Shown here piece after piece: positions 31,101 through 40,236 of a stretch of DNA of 64,000 nt. The DNA comes from CAWBVG01 sp963792175 (GTDB taxonomy: Bacteria; Acidobacteriota; Vicinamibacteria; Vicinamibacterales; CAVVIG01). Under the pieces are notes generated by a model. The model ran no database searches. It saw nothing but the letters and a program-made list of their open reading frames with translations, and had not been told where the DNA came from. The position numbers and the translations under genes were made by a program. The stretch covers positions 36,596-100,595 of the forward strand of contig CAWBVG010000010.1 in the NCBI GenBank assembly GCA_963792175.1, in the 5' to 3' direction. Each line of letters starts with the position of its first letter. Within the stretch, counting starts at the first letter, position 1.

Positions 31101-31609
31101 TTCCTCAACGCCTCGAGTCGAGGATCCTCCCAGTCGCGCTTGCAGTCGCACGAGCCCTTGTTCCAATTGATCCCGCAGACCGGGCACAGTCCGCGGCAGT
31201 CGTCCCGGCAGAGCGGCTTCATCGGCAGCGAGAGGTTGAATTGCTCCCGCATCAGATGCCCGAGATCGATCTCGTCGTTCTCGTAGAACGCCGTCGTCAG
31301 GTCGTCGTCTTCGATTTCCTGCTCCGCCTCCCCGGTGCCGGTATTCTGGACGTGCGGGTGATAGCGCAGATCGAACTCCGCGTCCACCGGCAGCGTGAAC
31401 GGCTCCAGACACCGGCCGCAGTTCAGCTCCAGCGTGGTCTGCACCCGGCCGACAAGGCGAAACTGCTGCTTGTCCTTGAAGATGTCGAACGCCAGCGAAA
31501 CCGGAGCAGCGACCCTGAAATCGGGATCCGTGCCCAGTTGACCGGGCTCGTAGACCTTCTCGAACCGCTCCTGCGCCGTCCGGATCCTCGTCAGATTCAG
31601 GAGCAGCAT
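31082..31609 (-). CDS. yceD: YceD/DUF177 family protein
   Basis: A 175-residue protein of the YceD family, almost always encoded beside rpmF and linked to 23S rRNA maturation in other bacteria. Two cysteine pairs are visible: LNCGRCLEPFTLPVDAEFDL and KPLCRDDCRGLCPVCGINWN. The acidic GEAEQEIEDDDLT segment is typical. The last codons (KS and TGA stop) fall in the tandem repeat at 31026-31100. Confidence 0.93.
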   Translation of the reverse strand: MLLLNLTRIRTAQERFEKVYEPGQLGTDPDFRVAAPVSLAFDIFKDKQQFRLVGRVQTTLELNCGRCLEPFTLPVDAEFDLRYHPHVQNTGTGEAEQEIEDDDLTTAFYENDEIDLGHLMREQFNLSLPMKPLCRDDCRGLCPVCGINWNKGSCDCKRDWEDPRLEALRNLKAKS

Positions 31610-31626
31610 GAACTCCCCAATATAGC

Positions 31627-31650
31627 AGGGGCTAGGGGCTAGGGGCTAGC
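31627..31650. repeat. Tandem word GGGGCTA, three copies
   Basis: aggggctaggggctaggggctag in the gap between yceD and dgt. The same word occurs at 36275, 41761-41822, 44573-44629 and 46577. Confidence 0.7.
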
Positions 31651-31657
31651 TGGGTCT

Positions 31658-32698
31658 TCAGTCGATGGCCCAGGGCTTCGGGATGAAGAGTTGCTCGAAC
31701 AGGCGAATGGCGTAGCGGTCGGTCATGCCGGCGATGAAGTCGCGGGTGGCGGCGTCGAGCCCCTCCTTTTCCACAATCGCCATGTCGAGGAACTCGGTGG
31801 GACGTTCACGGACCTTCTCCCAGAGGCCCGACAGGATGCCGGCCGCCTTCTTGAATTCAGCGGTCGCGATCGTGTTCTCGTAGACCGCGTCGAAGAGAAA
31901 GCTCCGCAGATCGAGGACCGCGTGGAGCACGCGGTCGCTCATGCGGATTTCCGACAGTCCGCCGGCGAGCGTTTCGGTGACCACGTCCTTCACGAGCGTC
32001 GCGATGCGGGCCGACGACGTGCTGCCGAGGATCTGCACCGGTTCGACCGGGAGCGCCTCGGCGCGCAGCAGTCCCGCACGCGTCGCGTCGTCGATGTCGT
32101 GGTTGACATAGGCGATGAGGTCGGCGACGCGCATGATCTGTCCTTCGATGGTGCTCGCGCGGCGCGCGGCATCCATGCCGACCGGCGCGCCCGACTTCCC
32201 CTTCGAATGCTTGGCGATGCCGTCGCGCACTTCCCACGTGAGGTTCAGGCCGCGGCCGTCGTTCTCCAGCTGATCGACGATGCGCAGGCTCTGCTCGTAA
32301 TGGTTGAACCCGCCGGGGACGAGCGTGTCGATGACCCGCTCGCCGGCGTGGCCGAAGGGCGTGTGTCCGAGATCGTGTCCGAGGGCAATCGCCTCGGTCA
32401 GCTCTTCGTGCAGCCGCAGCACCTTCGCAATCGTGCGCGCGATTTGCGACACCTCCAGCGTGTGCGTCAGCCGCGTGCGGTAGTGATCGCCGGTCGGCGC
32501 GAAGAACACCTGGGTCTTGTGCTTGAGGCGACGGAAGGCCTTGCAGTGGATGATGCGATCGCGATCCCGCTGAAACGCCGGCCGCACGTCGTCTTCCGGC
32601 TCCGGGCGCAGACGGCCGCGCGAGTCGGCGCTGCGAGCGGCCTGTGGCGCGAGAATGTCCCGCTCGCGCGCCTCGAGTTGCTGGCGAAGGGTGATCAG
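31658..32698 (-). CDS. dgt: Deoxyguanosinetriphosphate triphosphohydrolase-like (HD domain)
   Basis: An HD-domain dNTPase. Metal ligands are seen in HTLEVSQIARTIAKVLRLHE and ALGHDLGHTPFGHAGERVID, preceded by RDRIIHCKAFRRLKHKTQVF. The conserved N terminus (LITLRQQLEARERDILAPQA, then ARSADSRGRLRPEPEDD) lies upstream of the first GTG (32587) and has no ATG, GTG or TTG in frame; translation may start at CTG 32698, or a base is missing so that the ATG of the neighbouring frame is the true start. The GTG at 32587 would remove family-conserved residues. C terminus: LFEQLFIPKPWAID. Confidence 0.92.
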   Translation of the reverse strand: MITLRQQLEARERDILAPQAARSADSRGRLRPEPEDDVRPAFQRDRDRIIHCKAFRRLKHKTQVFFAPTGDHYRTRLTHTLEVSQIARTIAKVLRLHEELTEAIALGHDLGHTPFGHAGERVIDTLVPGGFNHYEQSLRIVDQLENDGRGLNLTWEVRDGIAKHSKGKSGAPVGMDAARRASTIEGQIMRVADLIAYVNHDIDDATRAGLLRAEALPVEPVQILGSTSSARIATLVKDVVTETLAGGLSEIRMSDRVLHAVLDLRSFLFDAVYENTIATAEFKKAAGILSGLWEKVRERPTEFLDMAIVEKEGLDAATRDFIAGMTDRYAIRLFEQLFIPKPWAID

Positions 32699-32705
32699 AC
32701 ATTAA

Positions 32706-32804
32706 ACGCGGAGCCCGCAGAGCTCGCAGAGTATCACTTTTCCCTTTGATCCCTGCGAACCGAAGAGAAAAACGACACTGCGTGTCCGCGTGCTCTGCGT
32801 TCTT
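32706..32804. repeat. Tandem-word hairpin (CGCAGAG word)
   Basis: The left arm (32707-32731) has cgcggagcccgcagagctcgcag. The right arm (32778-32803) has the reverse-complement type ctgcgtgtccgcgtgctctgcg. It fills the gap between the deoB stop and dgt start. Confidence 0.7.
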
Positions 32805-34014
32805 ACGTCGTGATCTCCTGCAGGAAGCTGGTGCCGTGCGGGAGCGGACCGACGCCGAACAGCTCCGCCAGCGTCTGGCCGAGATCGGCGAACGTGCGGC
32901 GGGTACCGAGGTCCGCGCCGCGGACATGGGCACCGGTGACGAGCAGCGGCACGTACTCGCGGGCGTGATCGGTGCTGGCGGTCGTCGGATCGTTCCCATG
33001 GTCGGCGGTCACGATCAGCAGGTCGGTCTCGCGCAGCCGCGGCAACACGCCGGCGAGACGCGCATCGAAGCGCTCGAGGTTCCGCGCGTAGCCCTCGACG
33101 TCGTTGCGGTGACCGTACTGCGTATCGAAATCGACCAGGTTCGTGAAGACGAATCCGCGATCGAGCGACTGCATCTGACGCTCGACCTGATCCATCCCCT
33201 CGTCGTCGCTCGCGGTGTGGATGGCGAGCGTCACGCCTCGACCCGCGAAGAGGTCCTCGATTTTTCCGATCGCGACAACCGGCAACGACGCGGCCTTCAG
33301 GCGGTCCAGCAGTGTCTCGCCCTTCGGCGGCAGCGCGTAGTCGCGCCGGTTCGCGGTCCGTTTGAACGCGCCCGGCGCGCCGACGAATGGCCGGGCGATC
33401 ACGCGCCCGACGCCGAGCCCCTCGCCCGCGAGCCGATAGGCGATTTCGCAGGCGCGATACAGCTCGGGCACCGGCACGACCGCCTCGTGCGCGGCAATCT
33501 GAAACACGCTGTCGGCCGACGTGTAGACGATGAGCGCGCCGGTCCGCAAGTGCTCGGGACCGAGCTCGTCGATGATCTGCGTGCCCGACGCCGCCTTGTT
33601 GCCGATCACGCTCCGCCCGGTCAGCCGGGCGAATTCGCCGAGGAGATCGGTGGAAAAGCCGTTGGGGAACACCGGAAACGCCCGGTCGAGCACGATGCCC
33701 ATCATCTCCCAGTGGCCGGTCACCGAATCCTTGCCCGGCGAGGCTTCGGCCATGCGGCCGATGGCGGCGGGGCCGACACGCAGGGCGGCCCCTGCACCGA
33801 CGGGTCGTAGGGGCGGACCCAGGCCGCCCCCGTCCAGATCGACGAGCCGATCGAGCCCCAGCGACCTCAATGTCGGGACTGCCAGCGGCATGCGCCGGGC
33901 GATGTTCCCCAGCGTATTACTGCCCTGGTCGCCGTAGGCCGAGGCATCGGGCAGCTCGCCGATCCCCACGCTGTCGAGGACGATGACGATGGCGCGGCTG
34001 AATGGCGTGGCCAC
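32803..34014 (-). CDS. deoB: Phosphopentomutase
   Basis: DeoB interconverts ribose 1- and 5-phosphates. The 403-residue protein starts MATPFSRAIVIVLDSVGIGE and has metal-site motifs MAEASPGKDSVTGHWEMMGI, LVDFDTQYGHRNDVEGYARN and ITADHGNDPTTASTDHAREY (alkaline-phosphatase superfamily). Between LDRLVDLDG and IGRMAEASPGK is an insert of about 17 residues rich in Gly/Pro/Arg, encoded exactly by a 51-base palindromic element (33781-33831). The reading frame is preserved, so the enzyme is probably functional with an extra loop. Downstream of hfq by 6 bases. Confidence 0.95.
   Translation of the reverse strand: MATPFSRAIVIVLDSVGIGELPDASAYGDQGSNTLGNIARRMPLAVPTLRSLGLDRLVDLDGGGLGPPLRPVGAGAALRVGPAAIGRMAEASPGKDSVTGHWEMMGIVLDRAFPVFPNGFSTDLLGEFARLTGRSVIGNKAASGTQIIDELGPEHLRTGALIVYTSADSVFQIAAHEAVVPVPELYRACEIAYRLAGEGLGVGRVIARPFVGAPGAFKRTANRRDYALPPKGETLLDRLKAASLPVVAIGKIEDLFAGRGVTLAIHTASDDEGMDQVERQMQSLDRGFVFTNLVDFDTQYGHRNDVEGYARNLERFDARLAGVLPRLRETDLLIVTADHGNDPTTASTDHAREYVPLLVTGAHVRGADLGTRRTFADLGQTLAELFGVGPLPHGTSFLQEITT
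33781..33831. repeat. In-frame palindromic element inside deoB
   Basis: 51 bases (17 codons) with the stem GGGGCGG and CCGCCCC and a second weaker palindrome, cagggcggcccctg. In the gene it is read as Gly-Gly-Gly-Leu-Gly-Pro-Pro-Leu-Arg and so on. The length keeps the deoB frame. Confidence 0.7.
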
Positions 34015-34019
34015 GCCCG

Positions 34020-34271
34020 CTATTGATGCGAGAAGTAGTTCGAGACCGCCTTCGGGGTCTTGATGGCGGCAATCGCGTGCTTGAAGATCATGTGATCGCT
34101 GCCGCTCTGATCGAGCACCAGCGCGAAGCGATCGAAGTTCTTGATGCGTCCTTGGAGCTCGCTGCCGTCCATCATCCGAATCGTGACCGTGAGCTTCTCG
34201 CGGCGGACGTAGTTGAGAAATACGTCCTGAATATTCGGTTGGCTGGTTTTCGATTCAGGGGCGGGCGACAT
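34020..34271 (-). CDS. hfq: RNA chaperone Hfq
   Basis: The 83-residue protein has the Sm1 motif around VTIRMMDGSELQGRIKNFDR and the Sm2 motif MIFKHAIAAIKT. NIQDVFLNYVRREKLTVTIR at the N terminus is typical. Its start overlaps the end of miaA by about 17 bases, so the classic miaA-hfq order is kept. Confidence 0.95.
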   Translation of the reverse strand: MSPAPESKTSQPNIQDVFLNYVRREKLTVTIRMMDGSELQGRIKNFDRFALVLDQSGSDHMIFKHAIAAIKTPKAVSNYFSHQ

Positions 34272-35191
34272 ATGTGTCGACCAGGCGCGTGACCGCGGCG
34301 ATGGTCGCCGCTGATTCGCCCGGGCCGTCGAACCAACTTAGATTAGGCTCTTTACGAAACCAGATCAACTGCCGTCGCGCGTAGCGGCGGTTCTCCTGCG
34401 CGATGAGCGCGCGCGTCGACGCCTCGTCGCGCGCCCCGCGCAAATGCTCGAGCGCCTGGCGGTAGACCAGGCCGCCGAAGGGGCGAGCGGATTCGGGAAT
34501 CCCACGGCGCGAGCAGTGTCCGGATTTCGTCGAGCAGCCCGCGCTCGAACTGCTCGTCGACGCGCCGCGTCACACGTTCGGAGATCGCGGCGGCGGGCAG
34601 GCGGAGCGCAATCGCCAGGACCTCGACGTCGGGAATCGGTGACACGGTGTCGGCGAAATGCGCGGTGAGCGGCCGGCCGGTCAGAAAGAACACCTCCAGC
34701 GCGCGCACCAGTCGCTTCAGGTCGCGCGGTTGAATGCGGCGGCCGGACTCCGGATCCACGCGCGCCAGCAGGCGGTGGACGAATCCCACGCCGCGGCGCG
34801 CCGCGATCGACTCGAGGCGCCCGCGCAGCGCGTCGTCGCGTCCGGGCCCCGGAAACAGGCCGCGGGTGAGCGCCCGGAAGTAGAAACCGGTCCCGCCCAC
34901 GAGCAGCGGCAGCTTGCCACGCGCCTGAATGTCGCGGATCGCCGCTGCGGCATCGCGCGCGAACTGCGCGGCGGTGTACTCCTCGATCGGCTCCGCGATG
35001 TCGATGAGATGGTGGGGAATGCCGCGGCGATCGGCTGGCGCCGTCTTGTCGGTGCCGATGTCGAATCCGCGAAACACGGCGGTCGAATCGCAGTTGACGA
35101 TCTCGCCGCCATGCCGTTCGGCCAAGGCGAGCGCCAGCGCGCTCTTCCCCGTCGCGGTCGGCCCGAGGATCGCGATGAGCGGCCGCCGCAT
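34255..35191 (-). CDS. miaA: tRNA dimethylallyltransferase, one frameshift
   Basis: MiaA adds a dimethylallyl group to A37 of tRNAs. It starts MRRPLIAILGPTATGKSALA (P-loop), followed by VNCDSTAVFRGFDIGTDKT, LPLLVGGTGFYFRALTRGLF and a C-terminal part, after one frame change near 34500, with ALIAQENRRYARRQLIWFRK and PNLSWFDG. Length after repair is about 311 residues. The break is one base in otherwise conserved sequence. Confidence 0.93.
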
Positions 35192-35198
35192 CTGAGTG

Positions 35199-35276
35199 TC
35201 AGCGCACGCGCAGCAGCACGTAGGCGATGAACACGAACAGCAGAATCAGCAGACCGAGCTGCTGCGCGCGGGTCAC
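35199..35276 (-). CDS. 25-residue single-pass membrane peptide
   Basis: A small open frame starting with GTG at 35276 and reading VTRAQQLGLLILLFVFIAYV, then LLRVR. The GTG overlaps the stop of the TonB-like gene (GTGA), and its TGA ends 7 bases before the miaA ATG. One hydrophobic helix of about 15-17 residues is flanked by arginines. The tight coupling on both sides supports translation. I do not recognise a family; it may be a small inner-membrane protein linked to the TonB system. Too short for most gene finders. Confidence 0.5.
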   Translation of the reverse strand: MTRAQQLGLLILLFVFIAYVLLRVR

Positions 35277-36242
35277 CGCGGAGGCACTTCGTTGTAGAAA
35301 AACGTGACGGTGAAGAACGCTTTTTCCGACGGATACTCAGGCGGCAGCGGCTGCGTGGGATTGGAGCCGGACAGCGCGCCGAACGCCGCGTTGTTGAAGG
35401 CGTCGACCGGACACGGCCCGACGACCGTCAGGTCGGTGATCGACCCGTCCTTGTGCACGTTGAACGTGATCACGACATGGCCGCGCATCGACATCGCGGC
35501 ATACGGGATGAACCAGTTGCGCTTCACCTGGGCGACGAAGCGCCGGATCCAGGGGCCGAACTCGACGCCTTTGGTGTCGAACTGGATTTCCGGACCGAAC
35601 TGTCCGCCACCGCCGCTCTGGTTTTCGAAGGCTTCGCCTTGCGTGTATCGCTGCAGGTTGCGCAGCGCGTCGCCGAGCGATCCGCCGGCGGTCGGCGATC
35701 GGCCGTTGGTGCCGTTCTGCGGCGAAGGCGTGCGGTTCGACGGGAACTGCATCGCCGATTGCGAGTCGGGCAGTTTCGTCGCTTCCGCCTGCTCGGGCTG
35801 GGTCGACGGCTGTCCGGCAGCCGGATCCGGTTGCGGTCCGCGGCCACGCGCCGCCTCGCGGCGCTGCGCTTCCGTGTCCACCCGCTCCGGGCTGTTGCCC
35901 CGGTTGTACGGCAATGGGTTGTTGGGCTTCGGCGCCCGCTGCGCGCGATTGCGCCGCCCGATCCAGATCCGAGGGTGCCGCCTGTTCGGGCGGCCTGCGT
36001 ACCGGACGTTCGAGCCGCGGCTGGACGAACACGAATGTCGTGTCTTCCTTGGGGGTTGGCTGCATCAGCAGCGCGCGCGCCCGCGCCGCCGCCGCATCGT
36101 ACGGAAAGAGACGCGGAATCAGGAGAATGACGATGATCGCGACGAGGTGGACGATGATTGAGATGAGGACGCCTTCGCGCCACGAGATCGCCCGCCCTAC
36201 CGGCGTGATGTCGGGGTGATAATCCTCGAAATCGAAATACAT
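35273..36242 (-). CDS. TonB-like energy transducer, one frameshift
   Basis: About 322 residues. The start at 36242 gives MYFDFEDYHPDITPVGRAIS, followed by one inner-membrane helix (GVLISIIVHLVAIIVILLIP). A long proline/glutamine-rich linker follows with a frame change near 35930. The C-terminal TonB-type domain shows RRFVAQVKRNWFIPYAAMSM, RGHVVITFNVHKDGSITDLT, FNNAAFGALSG, then FFTVTFFYNEVPPR. It would carry proton-motive energy to outer-membrane receptors. No exbB/exbD lies in the window. Confidence 0.88.
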
Positions 36243-36274
36243 CAGAGACTTACAGTCAGTATAGCAGTCGGCGC

Positions 36275-36292
36275 TTGGGGCTAGGGACTAGG
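36275..36292. repeat. Tandem word GGGGCTAGGGACTAGG
   Basis: Two copies (ggggcta, gggacta) in the gap between menG/ubiE and the TonB-like gene. The same word family occurs at 31627 and 46577. Confidence 0.5.
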
Positions 36293-36335
36293 TCTTTCGA
36301 CAGTTCACAAAAAAATCGTCTCGGCCGGCTTCGAT

Positions 36336-37070
36336 TCAGCGCGACCCCAGTTCCTGGCCCCGCCGAGCCGTATACAGGATGACGCTGCCGAACGTGAAAG
36401 GGACGGCAGAGATCTCGCTGAAGCTCGCCTGTCGCAGGATTTTCACAAACTCATCGGGCGTGGCAAACGCGCCAATCGACGCGGGGAGGTAGCCGTACGC
36501 GGCCTCGTGCCGGGAAACGGCGCGGCCGATTCGCGGCAGGACGTGGCGCAGGTACCAGAGATAGCACGCGCTCAAGCCTGGGGTGGTCGGCACGGCGAAC
36601 TCGAGGATGGCGAGACGGCCGCCGGGCTTGAGCACCCGGCGCATCTCGCGGCAGGCCGCCGGCATGTCCTCGACGTTCCGGATGCCGAATCCAATCGTCA
36701 CGGCGTCGACCGTCGCATCGCCGATCGGAATCCGCGTCGCGTCGCCGCGCACCAGCGTCACGCGGCGCTCGAGGCCCGCGCTGCGCAGTTTGCCGCGTCC
36801 AACGCCGAGCATGGCGCCGGCGAAGTCGATGCCGACGACGCGCGCGGCGCCAGGACGGGCGGTCGCGGCGGCGATCGCCAGATCGCCGGTGCCGGTGCAG
36901 AGATCGAGAACCCGTTCGGCGCCGGTGAGCGCGAGCGTGCGGACCGCGCGTTTCCGCCAGCGGCGGTCGATCCCGGCGCTCAGGAGGTGATTGAGGAGAT
37001 CGTAGCGGAGCGCAATCGCGTCGAACATGCCCGCGATGCGATCGGGCGCCTTGGAAACCGGATCGTCCAC
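36336..37070 (-). CDS. menG: Demethylmenaquinone methyltransferase
   Basis: A SAM-dependent methyltransferase of 244 residues (MenG/UbiE) for the last step of menaquinone synthesis. GTG at 37070 is the likely start (VDDPVSKAPDRIAGMFDAIA). Motifs: RYDLLNHLLSAGIDRRWRKR, ERVLDLCTGTGDLAIAAATA, VTIGFGIRNVEDMPAACREM, RVLKPGGRLAILEF and RHEAAYGYLPASIGAFATPD. It matches the futalosine genes at 40-46 kb. It lies head-to-head with padR. Confidence 0.95.
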   Translation of the reverse strand: MDDPVSKAPDRIAGMFDAIALRYDLLNHLLSAGIDRRWRKRAVRTLALTGAERVLDLCTGTGDLAIAAATARPGAARVVGIDFAGAMLGVGRGKLRSAGLERRVTLVRGDATRIPIGDATVDAVTIGFGIRNVEDMPAACREMRRVLKPGGRLAILEFAVPTTPGLSACYLWYLRHVLPRIGRAVSRHEAAYGYLPASIGAFATPDEFVKILRQASFSEISAVPFTFGSVILYTARRGQELGSR

Positions 37071-37103
37071 GACGGCCCAGCGTATCCACCCGACGCACTC
37101 TCC

Positions 37104-37132
37104 TTGACAAACTAGGAGAGCACTCCTATATT
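37104..37132 (+). promoter_or_regulatory. padR promoter with overlapping palindromic operator
   Basis: TTGACA (37104-37109), a spacer of exactly 17 bases, then TATATT (37127-37132). The spacer holds AGGAG...CTCCT (within 37114-37127), and a second palindrome, CCTAGTCAGGCTAGG, follows at about 37134-37148. RNA polymerase and a PadR dimer would compete here, implying autoregulation. The padR ATG is at 37161. Confidence 0.75.
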
Positions 37133-37160
37133 GCCTAGTCAGGCTAGGAGAGCAGACGCG

Positions 37161-37502
37161 ATGGCCAAGACCGCCGATCTTCTTCCGGGTACGCTCGACC
37201 TGTTGATCCTCAAGGCGGTGTCGTTGAAGCCGCTGCACGGATACGGCGTCCTGCTGAGAATTCAGCAGATCTCCGGTAACGCGCTGGAAATTCCGCAGGG
37301 CTCCCTGTACCCGGCACTCTACCGGCTGGAACATCAAGGACTGATCACGGCTGAATGGGGTGAGAGCGATAACAAGCGGAAAGCCAAGTACTACACGGTG
37401 ACGGCGGCAGGCCGGCGGCGGCTGCGGGAAGAGACGGACGGGTGGAAGCGTCTGGCGACGGCGATGGCGGCCGCGCTCGACACGACACCCGACGAGGTGT
37501 GA
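37161..37502 (+). CDS. PadR-family transcriptional regulator
   Basis: A 113-residue winged-helix repressor. The ATG at 37161 (MAKTADLLPGTLDLLILKAV) is chosen over a TTG at 37131 that lies within the promoter. It shows LKPLHGYGVLLRIQQISG, LEIPQGSLYPALYRLEHQGL and SDNKRKAKYYTVTAAGRRRL, all typical. Its stop is followed one base later by the permease start, the standard acidobacterial PadR-ADOP unit. Confidence 0.95.
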   Translation: MAKTADLLPGTLDLLILKAVSLKPLHGYGVLLRIQQISGNALEIPQGSLYPALYRLEHQGLITAEWGESDNKRKAKYYTVTAAGRRRLREETDGWKRLATAMAAALDTTPDEV

Positions 37503-37503
37503 C

Positions 37504-40220
37504 ATGTTGAACCGCCTGCGATCGCTTGGGGCCGTGCTGCTCCGCCGGGACCGCTTCGAGGACGCGATGCGCGACGAGATGCAGTTCCACATCGAGGCCT
37601 ACGCGGACGATCTCGTTGCGGCGGGCGTGCCTCGCGCAGGAAGCCGAGCGGCGCGCGCGCGTCGAGTTCGGCGGCAGCGAGCGCGTCAAGGAGGAATGCC
37701 GGCAGGCGCGCGGGCTGCGCCTGCTCGACGAGATCCGTCAAGACGCGCGCTACGCCGCACGGTCGATGGCGAAGACCCCGGGCTTTACCGCCGCGGCGGT
37801 GATTTCGATCGCGCTGGGCATCGGCGCGAATACGGCCATCTTCAGCCTGATGGACGCGGTGCTGCTTCGGGCCATGCCAATCAGGGATCCGCAGCAACTC
37901 TATTTTCTCGGGCACGACCCAGGCGAAGAATCAGCACGAGCGCGAACTATCCGATGTTCGAGCGCTACCACGGGATGGACGTCTTCAGTGGCGTCACGGT
38001 CTACAGCACGAACGCGCAGGGATTTCGAGTTGTCACCGCGGATGGCACGGAAACGCTCGATGGTCAGTTCGTCAGCGGCAATTATCACGGCGTGCTCGGA
38101 GTGCCCTTCGTGCTCGGGCGCGGTTTCACCTCCGAACCGGACCGGTCCGCCGCACCGGAACCCATCGCCGTCATCAGCGACAGCTACTGGGCGCGACGGT
38201 TCGGACGGAGCCCGGACGTGCTGGGCAAGACCCTGACGATCCGCGGCCGCGCCGTCACGATCGTCGGCGTCACGGCGCCGGCGTTCTACAGCCTGGAGCC
38301 GGGCCTGCGCGTCGACGTCACGCTGCCGATGTCGATCCGGGCGCTCGATCAGCCCGGGTTTCTGGACGACCACGGCGGATTCATCAGCCTGAAGATCGTC
38401 GGCCGGCTGCGCGCCGGCGTGGGAGAAGCGCAGGCAGCCGCCGCGCTCGATACCGTGTTCCGCCAGTACATGTCGGAGCCCGAGCAGCAGTGGGTGTACG
38501 AGGGATCGTCGAAGTACTTTCAGGCCGCGGCGCTGCTGCCGGCGGCGCGCGGCTCGGACGATCTGCGCAGGCAGTACGCGAAGCCACTCAACGTGCTGAT
38601 GGCGATGGTGGGTGTCGTGCTCGTGATCGCTTGCGCGAACGTTGCCAACCTGCTGCTGGCGCGCGCCGCCGCGCGCACGAGGGAGGTGGCTGTCCGAATG
38701 GGCGTGGGCGCCGGTCGCGCTCGTCTCGTCCGACAGTTCCTCACCGAAAGCCTCCTGCTGGCTCTCGGCGGCGGTGCACTCGGGCTGCTGCTGGCGTTCC
38801 GGCACATCGGCGATCCTGTCGCTGTTCAATGCCGGACCGATCTCTGTGCTGCTCGACGTCAGCCCGAACATCACGGTCCTCGCGTTCACGACGCTCGCCT
38901 CGATCGTCACCGGCGTGGCGTTCGGGTTGATCCCGGCGTTGCGGGCGACACGCGTGAACCTGACGCCCGCGCTCAAGGACGGCGGCAGTGGTCTCGCCGC
39001 GGGCCGCCGCTGGACGACCGGCAAAGTGCTGGTGGCGTCCCAGCTGGCGCTGTGTGTGATCGTCATCGCCGCGGCCGGCCTCCTGGTCCGCACGCTGCAG
39101 AACCTGAGGACGCTCGACGCCGGCTTCCGGAAGGAGAACGTCCTGCTGTTCAACGTGGACACGACCGCCGTCGGGTTTCCTGCCGAGCGGCGGCCCGCTT
39201 TCTACGCGGACCTGGTCGAGCGCCTGCGTTCGCGGCCTGGTGTCCTGTCCGTGTCTCTTTCCAGGCGCACCCCGATCGACTTCAGCAGCGAGCTCCGCCG
39301 GATCGAGGTGCCGGGATTTCAGGCCCAGGGCGTCCAGGGCGTGTCGACCAACGTCGTCACGCCCGAAGTACTTCGCAACGTTCGGCATCGGCCTCTTGCG
39401 CGGGCGCGGCTTCACGCCGCAGGACCAGAGGAACGCGCCCAGAGTTGCGCTGGTGAGCGACGCGATGGCGCGCTTCTTCTATGGCGAGAGCGATCCCATC
39501 GGCCGCTCATTTCGACTGGGTGGAGGGAGCCAGCAGGAAACGTGGACGATCGTCGGGATCGTTCAGGATGTGCGGCGAGGAGCGCCTGCGGACAGATGCG
39601 CCGACGCGGATGGTCTACACGCCGCTGATGCAGGCGCCGCGCGGGCCCGACGCGCGATCGGACACGCTGTCTCGGCTGACAGTCGAGATTCGCACCGCCG
39701 ACGAGGCGGCGGCGTTGACCACGCTGATGGCCTCAGCGCGCGAGGACGTGCGCGCTCTGAACAAGGACGCTGTGGTGTCGTACGTGCGCACGATGGACGA
39801 GCAGCTCGATGCGTCGCTGATTCGTGAACGCGTGCTGGCCACGCTATCGACCGCGTTCAGCGCGCTGGCGCTCGTGCTGTCGGCTGTCGGGTTGTACGGC
39901 GTGATGGCCTACACGGTCGCGCGCCGCAGCCGGGAGATTGGCATCAAGCTGGCTCTGGGCGCGGCGCGGACGTCGGTGCTCCTGCAGGTGCTGCGCGACA
40001 CGCTGACGGTGTCCGCCGCCGGCATCGCCATCGGGCGTGTTCGCTGCCGTCGCCCTGGCGGAAGGCGTCTCCGCGTTCCTGTTCGGTCTCGCGCCGCGCG
40101 ATCCGTTGACGCTTGTGGGCAGCGCGGCGGTGTCTGCTCGTCACGACGCTGGTGGCGGGCTATCTGCCGGCCCGGAAAGCGGCGGCAGTCGATCCGATGC
40201 AAGCGCTGCGAACGGAGTAG
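37504..40220 (+). CDS. ADOP-type (MacB/FtsX-like) ABC permease, frameshifted
   Basis: A large permease of about 900 residues of the 'acidobacterial duplicated orphan permease' class. The N-terminal part has FEDAMRDEMQFHIEAYADDL, then ARSMAKTPGFTAAAVISIAL and GIGANTAIFSLMDAVLLRAM (first helix and MacB periplasmic domain). It continues with FVSGNYHGVLGVPFVLGRGF and NVLMAMVGVVLVIACANVAN, LRATRVNLTPALKDGG, VLVASQLALCVIVIAAAGLL, and the second half to VLSAVGLYGVMAYTVARRSR and PARKAAAVDPMQALRTE at 40220. No ATPase lies next to it, hence 'orphan'. Frame changes near 37630, 37925, 38803, 39365, 39580, 40033 and 40130 all rejoin conserved text. Confidence 0.9.
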
Positions 40221-40236
40221 CGCCGCGTCCGACGGA

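Noticed and set aside
36275..36340. Intrinsic terminator with the run of A at about 36309
   Set aside because: No GC-rich stem precedes the run on either strand at the right distance.
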